Assembly: GCA_002900995.3 (NCBI GenBank)
Contig: CM035305.1
Span: 3,270,467 to 3,334,466, forward strand
Direction of reading: 5' to 3'
DNA: 64,000 nt
DNA from: Ganoderma boninense
Lineage: Eukaryota > Basidiomycota > Agaricomycetes > Polyporales > Polyporaceae
The position numbers and the translations under genes are program-made. Every line of letters starts with the position of its first letter. The first letter of the stretch is position 1. Below are positions 55,126 through 64,000 of this stretch, piece by piece. Under the pieces are notes generated by a model. That model was not told the DNA's origin. It saw only the letters and a program-made list of their open reading frames with translations, and searched no databases.

Positions 55126-58100
55126 GTCTGCCTTGCTTCCGCTCCCGTCTCCCTTTCGGCTCCTCGCGTTGATGGTTCTCTGGGGTGTATACAGGTGCGT
55201 CCTCTCTCTCCATCAGTAGATGCGTCATGTTGACCACCCTTGGTTTCTTTGGTGTTGTAGCGTTGCATATGACCATGACCTCCACATACCCTCGGGCTTC
55301 GTGTACCCTTCCCTGCATTATTACTTCCGACTACCACGCATCGCCTGCGGTTGCCGTGGGTGTCAATGGGTATCCAAACACGTATGTATAATAGAAAGTA
55401 CTCGGTACCATGTGTTTATTACTCCTTAACCACTTCCTGTACATGGGCACTTCATTCCTTCACCCTCCTGCACTGTTCCCTTCATTTAGTCCGCAGTGGC
55501 AGTCGACCTAGACGTTCTTCTCGCCTCATCGCCGTTCGTAGTCCGTGGGGGATCCTTATTTACGTCTCGTATCACGGTTTCCTTGTGCGGCTCCATGATA
55601 CGGGTAGTTCACGCAGACGTCTGTTGTATGACATGCAGTTCCAATGTATGCCACGACGTGTATGCAAGTCTAGGATTGTCTGTTCCAAGCACTACTACTC
55701 AGCGCGGGCTGAGTTGATGTGCGGTATCTTGACGCTTCGGCACTTGGGGTGAAACCACGGTACCACCAAGGCCCGCTAGTATGTAGTCCCTTTGCGGTTG
55801 AACTTCGCTAACGGTGTTACAGGTAAGCTGCGTCAAGGAACGGTCAACAACGAAGGGAAGGCCTGTCCATGAACTCCGGATGGACTATCTGTCGCCTTTG
55901 AAGTTCTCGTTCTAATGCAATGAGGTCGAACACCTGACTCTCGCTGCTGCTTATCACTAATTTGTAAAAAGCTGAGGGACGCCATGCCCACAATGCGATT
56001 CTGAGCGTACCTAGACAACAATACGGGCAAGGTTGACAGCGGCATGCGAAGCTTGGAGTCGTTCCAGCGGTTGATAAGCTTCCAGCTCGACATACGAACC
56101 GGGGATTAGGGAAGTTGAATAGCCGGCAGCGACACCCCGAGCACTCTAGTCCAAGGTTAACGTCGAGGGCTGCCATATTGAGATGCACGTCCCTCTAGCC
56201 GTGGGTTCGCCGCTGAGTCAACCATCCGACGACGTCCGACGCAGCCCTCGCATGACCTTGCTACGGGGGACGGAGGTGTCAACTCGTCCATGGAACCAGT
56301 AAACTGACTAAGATAAGGGGCCCAGGGCGACTCGAAGAAGGCCCGACAGAGTCGGCAGAAGAACTCGAGCGTGCATGCACTGATGGCACATCTGGGGTGC
56401 GCACTGCGGTGGCGATATGTGAGCGTTGCACGGAGGAGGGGAGGGGAGGATGTGGAAACGCGCGCACTTGGCTATTGGCTCTGGCGCTGGCTCCTGGATT
56501 TCATGCCGATCCGGGGCCGCGCGCAGCGCAAGGCAAAATGGCATATATATCGCGCAGCTGCTGGGAAGGAGCGGTTGGTTGGGCGTAGATCGAATGCGGG
56601 CGCTGGCGCACGAGCACCACTTGGCATCCCGAAGTGGAGACGAGAAGGGGCGGAGCGGCCCGCGCCAGTGTTGCTATTTGGGTAAGTTGTTGGAGCTTGG
56701 AGGGGGAACGGGGAGGCGCGGTTGGAGAGATGCTGCCCATCGTTCCGATCGAGCCAACCCGGACGCGATGGGCGCGGATGGTGCTCAGAGATTCGGTCGA
56801 GGATAGGTAGAAGGTAGACGTGCGCCGAGGGACGGGTGCACGATCGAGGACGGGCTTCGCTGGTCGGTGCGGATGCAGTCCTGTGCAGTTGCGAACGGCA
56901 TACAAGGACAGAGAAGTTGGGTGGGGACATACTAAACGGACATTTATTCCTTTGTGGGTCGGAAGAGCTCCCATCTTTGATACGGCAAGGGCATATCAGG
57001 AATCCTGAGGAGGCTCGTGACAGCGGTGTGTGGCGGAGGTATGGTATGGATTCATATGGTTCGAGCTTCGAGGACCACATGGCCGCCCGTGTGTCTTTGT
57101 CGGAGGCGGGAAATCAGGAAGTATCAGGATTGGGACCACATAGCGGTGGTGCAGAAGCGTTCGAGGCATGTGGTGAGAAGGTTGTGTCTTTCAAGTCGGC
57201 TGGGGAACGGTCGCTTGCATGACGTTGGCGGATGAGAACAAGATCGAAGCTATGCGGCGCCTGTCCACTCGCATGGCTCCCAGTGAAATCAAGGCTGAGA
57301 GAAGATGTGGAACGCAGCAGGATTCGGCGTGCGCGGGGGATGGGAGGGGGAGCCGAAATTCATCGGGAGTAGCATGGGAGCGAGGGCGAGGGCGAGGGCA
57401 AATGAACCTAACCCCTACAGTTTTGAGTGAAAACGTACGCGCATGTTAGTGTGCTCTAGCCCTTGAAGATAAACGTCTTAAGGTTCGGCAATCTATCGCG
57501 GTTTTTGAGAGCATGTGGCGTACCAGGGACAACGGAGGTTGGTTGATAGACACCCTACCAAAGTCAGATCAAGGGCGGGCGAAAACGGTGGATGATCGTC
57601 TCGCGGCCAGTGGGCACTGCCCGCCAGGCACACCGAATTGGACAGGATCCTTGCGGGAGATACAGTTGGGCTTTGATTGGGTCTGCGGTGGTGGCGCCCC
57701 AATGCGGCTCCGGGCCTAGGCCCAAGTATGTCTCCCAGACTTGTCGGTGTTGAATCTGGAGGCTGTACTTGGCCTCCCAACTCCTTAAATTTTCCCCGCC
57801 GTGCCTGGCCAGGAACTTCAGGAGCCCCAGCGGAGCCATTTAACTTTGATTGGCACACACCGGAGTAACCCCTGCGCTCAGCATATGACGCGCGCATACC
57901 TATTTAGGGGGGTCGCTGTTCAATACACCGACGGGCAGTCCAGCAGGACAGACAGGAAGATCGTTCACCTCGCTCTCGGGGTCGCGGAAGTTGGGCTGAG
58001 GACACCGAACTTTACAGTCCCCGGAGGGCTTACATAATCCAGGGTTGCAGTCTCACAGACGCCGCGCTCGCCGTGACCGCGCGCCCCCGGAGAGCCCGCG

Positions 58101-61100
58101 AACTAAGCGCCCGCGCGCGACGAGCGCGGCAGGCAATGCGCAGACGGGGAGCTCTTTCTTCGACTTGTAAAATAAAAAAAGTAATGGAATATATTACTGC
58201 ATTTGTTTATGTCGAAACACGACACAATAAGGGAGAGAGCAACAAGCAGGACTGGAGCTGCACAATGGGTGCGCAATAAGCGCCCATGTGCGCTGACGAC
58301 GCAGTTAAAACACAAGGTCATAGCTCACCTGGACCTCCAGGACAACAGTAGCAGCACAATGGAGCACGGGACGCAGTACGCGATGGGGGCGCGAGGACGT
58401 GCGATCCCATCGTGGCCCAGGGCGGGCTAGGGAGGAGCGCGCGAGGACGCGCGAGGGGGCATGGCGGGAGGCGCAAGAGCGCCCGAGAGGACCAGGAATC
58501 GGATCAAGGGACTGTAAATCGGAGGTAACGCAGCTGTCTGCGGATGGGGTCAAATCCCGCAGGGCACCCAGCCAAACGTGCGTCCGAAGCCTTCCATGCC
58601 CCTCCGGTTTACAGTCCTGATGTGATCGGATTTCTGGTCCCTCGGGAGGGAGGAAACCGAACAAGGAGGGGATGGAATCTTCGCTCGCGCGCGCGCGCGA
58701 GCGACGGTCTTCTCACGCCTCGCGCGAGACGCGACCTGCCACCTCCCGCCCGGCGGAGGAGGCGGCCGGGGTCCGGACCCGTCACGGTGGGGCGGGTGAG
58801 CCGTGACCTTCCATTTATGGTAAAGAGACCCGAAGTTGGCGCCCTAGAGACCGTAAATCTAGGACGCGAAGCAAGTCCGTCCGTGCACGCAAAGCAGCCA
58901 AGCGATTGAGGCAAAGCCAAATGAAAGATTCCGCGATGCTCCAGCGCTCGTCGGCCCCAGCGGTATGTTGTGGCGGTGCCGCCTCAGCCGCATTCGCGAT
59001 CCGGGCCCGAGTCCCAGGTCCGAGCGGGGCCGAAGAACTGTGTACGTCCAGGGTTAGATTGCCCGTAGACCGAAATGGCTGGATCTTACTGGAACGGCCG
59101 CTGTCCTAGGTGTGGTAGGACGCTGCAAATAGTGTGGCAAGCAGGGCGCTGAGGCGATACGCGACAGGGCAAGATCCCGAGCGCAGAGGCCCCTGGCCAC
59201 AGCGATGGTCACGGAGCATTTACCCCGTATTGGATGCGTGTGTTCTCAGGACATCGCTGCGGGGCCGTGATAACCAACAAATGGCGACATAGCGGGTGCA
59301 AAGATCCAGAGATATGCTTCGACACTGGGACTCGGAGGCCGGTTTGTCCAGGTGGTTGACATCTGTGAGTGAGAATAGTCAGCCCGAGGAAGTCAGGCGC
59401 CGCAACACATACTAGGAATGAATCATCGGTCAGACGAAGATGAATGGATCTGCCCGAAGACAGAAAGGAGACGGGTAAGCATTGTACCTGTGGTGCGAAT
59501 ACTCTCGAACATCAACGATGCCCCTGCGGAAAGGCGATGGACAGGGATACGTGCGAATGCAAGATCACGACATGGTCGGCGAGAAGTTGGCCGGTGTGCA
59601 GTCCTCGGTGTGTAGAAAAAATTGTGGCCTTGCTCCCCATTCAGCATAGGAGAATATTGACGTACGATGAACAAATTGCGTGTCGGCTACCGATTTACCC
59701 GAGTATCTGCCCATCTCTCTCCTGTGGCCGGATTGCCGGGGTTCTCCAGAAACGGACACCACGACGCTCCTGCATGCGTAGTCAAGTCTAAGCATGTTTG
59801 ACGTCGGTGGCGGATATTCCCCTTGTGGGTGTCCATGAGAAGTTGCCGTAAGCGCGACCGTACGGCGTATGGGACGGTGACATCGTTAGCATAGCGTGAG
59901 ATGAAGAACCCTGAGCGAGACTCACCGTTAATAACGGCAAGAAGAAGGGAAGCTATGTGAGAATGGCCGGGTCACGACGCGCAACGAGGCGGCTCACGGC
60001 GTCTCCGCGAGCTTAAACGGGTAGCTGTACGGCGTTCACGTCAGTCGATTCGCGCGGAGTAAGGTTCTACGGTTCCATCCGCCCTACGGAATGCAGCGAA
60101 CTGCAGGGTCGACGAGAAACGCGCGGCGTCCGTTGACAATGTTCTGAGTCTCCGTCCTCGGACGAGTCAACCAATGCGCCAGCGAGATAGCAGCCAACTG
60201 GTATAACTGACATCAACGGTCATGCACGATGCACCTCTCTTCCAGGTCACGGCGGGGTGTCCTTCAACCTGCTATTTGCGGACGTCCCTACCAATGGTCA
60301 ACATAGTAGTCACCAGAAAAATAAGACAAAGCAACAGAACTTTCTGATCTAGTGACCAGCATAGGGAGAACGGTCGTCGTGAGCCGGAAGACGCCACCTA
60401 ACGCAGGGACCACTACTGCGCAAAGGATGTCCGGGTGTCAGCGGAAACAGTAGTGGATGACGCCAGGTTGGAGATACGTAGTCCCCGCCAAGGGTGGAAT
60501 CGGGTGGAATGTTCGTGCTAGTGTCCGCCATTGTACTTGCCATTTGAATGCGCAGGAACGTCGCACAAAGTGCGAATGTATGCGGCACGTGTACCTTGGA
60601 TACATGGTCAGACGACAGAGATAAAATACGGATAATAGCCATACGAGGGAGGGTACGGCCTCACGATTGTTTCGGGACCTGATGAGCCGTAGCTTGCGTG
60701 TAGCCCGGACGGCGGATGTGAACGAAATCAGTGGACCGTCGGTCGCCGGCGCTAACCTAGAGCCACCTAGCGGGACAGATCGAGCTGAAGGAAACGGCGC
60801 TGGCGCTGTAGGGGGCTTGCAGCCAAGTTAGGTTGCAGGGTTCGCGCGCATGCCGACGGTGAGAGACCCCATAACCTTGAAGCTACCGTCAGTTAGACCT
60901 CCGGACACAGGAAGGGGATACTTGGGGGACTCACGGGGCCGAATTTGCCAGGGAGCGTACCCTGTAAGCCACAAGGATACTTCCCAGAGGTAGGGCGCTG
61001 GGAGCACATGTTGCGGACGTGGCTGGATATCCGCAGAACACGTACGACGAAGGCTGGTATAGCATCCGGGGCAACCTTGTGGTGCGCTAAGAGAACGGGA

Positions 61101-64000
61101 GGGCAGAGGGCAGGACGAGCGAGGGTGCCGCCAATCGTGCTTTCTGGAGGAGCCGGTCGCGCCGTTATCAACTGGGAATCGCCGCTTGGAGCGTAACTGG
61201 GTGACTAGGGAACATTCCGGAGGACTTTGGGAGAACGAGGTGGCGATCACTTGCAGCGTGGGCGCCACGACACGCTCGGAATGGGAGTGGTACTAGTAGC
61301 CGGGTATACTGATATGCATATACGGTGATGGCCTCCGATTCTTCCTCTTGCACAACCACCTCGTACCATGTGGAAGACATCCTCGAGGCTAGGTGTACCT
61401 GGAGGTGATCAAAAGAATGTGCTCGGGAAAGTTGGAATGCACTGCCACCTTAGCAAGACAGGAAGGCGATGGGTAAACCAGAGATGCCTCAAAACCTGAA
61501 TGCCAGGCAGTCTCAGAGCAGGCCTTCATGGGAGAAGAGCCTCCGCGATGACCCCAGATGCTTGGGAGGGTTTCGAAGAATCGTCGATGGCGCCACATTC
61601 GGTGGCAGAGAACGCTGAAGATCATACGTGAATGGTATTCCACAGTTACATAGCCTAGGATCACGCGGTGCAACATGACTGTTGAGTACGTACTTGCGCC
61701 AGAGGAGCTTCCACAGAGTTTAGGAGGGTGGCACTCTCCTCGGATATCCGCACCCACGGGCGCAGGGTGGGGGGTCAGGCGGGCAGGCCGAGTGCCAACA
61801 AGAGCCCATAAGAACAATTGGAGGTGGTTCGCGTCGAAAAAGCGCCGAGTATGCGAAAGGCTTCCGGGGCGGTCCAAAATTTTTGTGAGCGCGAGGAAGC
61901 TGCATACCCGTTGAGTACATTCGCGAGCTGTGAATCACTGAATGGGGCACACCATGCAGCACCCGCGTGTGTGGGCAAGCTCAGGATGTAGAGCTCGGTC
62001 GTTGTGCTGGTCACGCGCCGGCTGGGGTGAATGGAGGTATGAGTATGGAGCAGAGAGCAATCTGACCATATGCATGCGCACCTTGCTGTATGGAACCCGC
62101 CCGCCGCTGTTTATGGAAATCGGAAGGGATTTTCCACGACGGTCACGGAGCTTCACCGCCCACGGACGACGAGCGTCCCCGCTGAAAACGCCGCCTGCAC
62201 CTTCTACTATCGGAACGGATCTGTATCCTTAATGGATTCCGCGCTCGAGTCAACCCTCCGATTGAGACGAGGGGGCCTTGCGCTGCGTCTTCGTTCTTCT
62301 ACGCCTCGCTTCGTCCCTCCTTCGCTGGCATTAGGGCGGAAAATGTGCCCCATAATCGGCCCGAGAAGGCGGTTGTTAAAGAGTCGTGTAAGTCGTCCGT
62401 CGCGCGAGGCAGGCGCACTGTCATCGACCGCGCAAGCGTGGCCTTACATAAAACGAGACTCTCCTCTGCGTCGGCGTCCAAGTGCTCTGCTGGTGTCGCC
62501 GGGCTCGTCTGCTGCCACGGAGGCTGGCTGCGGCACCCGTCAACTGAGGCCCGCCCGCCTCTGAGTCTCAGGACTGCGGCGAGTCTCTAGTTTCGGCGGC
62601 CAACCCCGTCGACCCCACCGAGCCACGACAGGTAGAGTCCGCTATACAAGTCAAACCTTTTAATTTTCGGAGATCCCGCCAAGATGAGGTACGAAAAACG
62701 GCTCGCGGAGTCAAACACGACCGAGTGCAAACTTCAAAACGCTCCACGCGCCGTCATACGGCCAACGCCAGCTCCAAAGACTCCGCCTGATCTAGGTATC
62801 CCACAGGCTGGGCCTCAGCGATACGCCGAGCACTTGTCACCCCCCCTTCGCGGTACAGCCTACTAAACACCTGGCACCAGATAACACCTTGCGGTTGATC
62901 GGGATTCGGGGCTCGGGGCTGAGCGATCGTCTGGTGCGTCCAAGGATGCTGCGATGGCTTGCTTGCGACACTCGCCGTGGCTACAGTTGGATTGCAACGC
63001 CGCATTGTTCGATGGATGGGACCGCAGGGGGCATTGGGCGAGCCGGTGCAGCAGGAAGGGGGAACTGTGGCGGCATCCAAACAAGATGCCCACAATCTGA
63101 TAGGCCACCCGCGCTGAGCCCCCCCGAGATTAAGGGAGCGTCTAGGAAAGCCTCGGAGCGCGGCCGGAGTCATCTGGTGATGGATGATCAGACCTAAAGG
63201 CAATCCGGAGAATGGGGGGATAGCGTTTGACGGGTTGGGTAGGGGAGAGTGTGCGGCGGAGGTCAGATGCTGCGTGTGCGCGTCTGGTATCGTACCGACA
63301 TCTTCCACGGTGGCACAAGAATGTAGAGTTGCATGTTTGTCATTCGAGCATCGAATCGTCCGCTGGACTGTCTCCGAGTTGGACCGGAGAGCCACGGACG
63401 GCGTGGGCCAGCATCCGGGCCGATCGAAAGCAGGTTGAGGAGCTGGAGGATGGGGAATGGCTGCGTGCGGGATAAGTTGTCAGAGGGAGTCGCTGTGGTC
63501 TTACGTACGGATTGTTCTGTGAGATGGGAACGATGGGGAGGATTATCACACGAGGCTCGCGGCTAGAATGATTATTGTGATGACTGGGTTGACGTCCTGA
63601 AAAGAGAGGCGCGTACGGAGTTGAGACGCGCAGGGCCGCAGGAGACTCGAGGCGAGCCTAAGAGAGGAAGGAGGGGCTTGTGGGAGAGGACAGTGATTTT
63701 AGGAATGTAGGAGTGAATCGGAGGGCTCAGGAAAGAAGGGGGACGATGTCGGGGACGCAGAGCGAGCACCGTGGCGCGCACGCCGAATATGAGTGCGCAA
63801 GGATCTGTGCCTGAGAGCTGCCAGCCCTAATGATGCGCCCCGGGGCCCGGCGATGGCCGCTGCCTCATGGCCCGAGTCTCGCTCAAAGGCGGCGTCGAGG
63901 CAGCTGCGGCCGCGCTCGACGCGTCTGCCGGGGACCGGGCGCGCTGGGAGGGCAACAGCGTGCGTGGCCAGAAGCTGCAGACGGGAGAAGGAGCTGCGGG
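55126..64000. other. 8.9-kb region with no supported gene
   Basis: Many short open frames on both strands but no splice-consistent chain, no recognised motif, no tRNA or rRNA. GC content stays above 50%, unlike an AT-rich centromere. It may be old transposon debris. The end (from ATG 63867: MARVSLKGGVEAAAAALDAS, open to the window edge) could be the start of a gene, but two overlapping frames are equally open there. Confidence 0.4.
58681..58704. repeat. Perfect 24-bp GC palindrome
   Basis: TCGCTCGCGCGC followed by its exact reverse complement. A further inverted pair, GTCACGG/CCGTGAC, lies at about 58780-58806. Confidence 0.8.

Overview
The window is nuclear DNA of a filamentous basidiomycete, most likely an Agaricomycete. 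The signs are dense short introns (mostly 45-70 nt), high GC, fungal housekeeping genes, and KDZ, Ty3-type and LINE transposons of the kinds common in that class. Two runs of 100 N (29571-29670 and 46003-46102) split it into three contig pieces.

Piece 1 (1-29570) is a gene-dense euchromatic arm: TIM10 (-), UTP4 (+), an Mpv17/Sym1 gene (-), PTH2 (-), HAS1 (+), a TMEM33/Pom33-type nuclear-envelope/ER protein (+), a CBS-PB1 tail-anchored protein (+), SGF11 (+), an MFS transporter (-), NMD3 (+), a short-chain dehydrogenase (-), and a seven-TM UPF0658-like Golgi protein (+). UTP4, HAS1 and NMD3 all serve ribosome biogenesis. Exon models were built by hand from splice signals and reading phase. They include four micro-exons (6, 11, 13 and 13 nt) and two GC-AG introns. 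The piece ends with a 5'-truncated LINE (25824-28197, 16-bp target duplication, poly-T = poly-A on the minus strand) and the first two exons of the Golgi SNARE BET1, cut by the gap.

Piece 2 (29671-46002) is transposon-rich. It holds a Ty3-like LTR retrotransposon on the minus strand (5' LTR 34606-35693, gag, zinc knuckle/protease, then a long frameshifted Pro/Ser-rich region running into the gap). Next is a 9.2-kb DNA transposon at 35757-44965 with ~715-bp inverted terminal repeats and an 8-bp target duplication. It encodes an apparently intact 1018-residue KDZ (Kyakuja-Dileera-Zisupton) transposase and a second, 578-residue accessory protein. Its flanks repeat the end of piece 1 almost base for base (28130-29220 versus 35694-35756 plus 44974-46002). 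Piece 1 therefore contains the empty site, and piece 2 is probably the other haplotype, or a recent duplicate, of the same locus. The KDZ element is the most interesting system in the window.

Piece 3 (46103-64000) carries the 5' part of an unrecognised disordered protein gene (-), a Ran1/Pat1-like Ser/Thr kinase (-), a Yippee-family protein (+) and one small hypothetical gene (+). It then runs into about 9 kb (55126-64000) in which I can support no gene.
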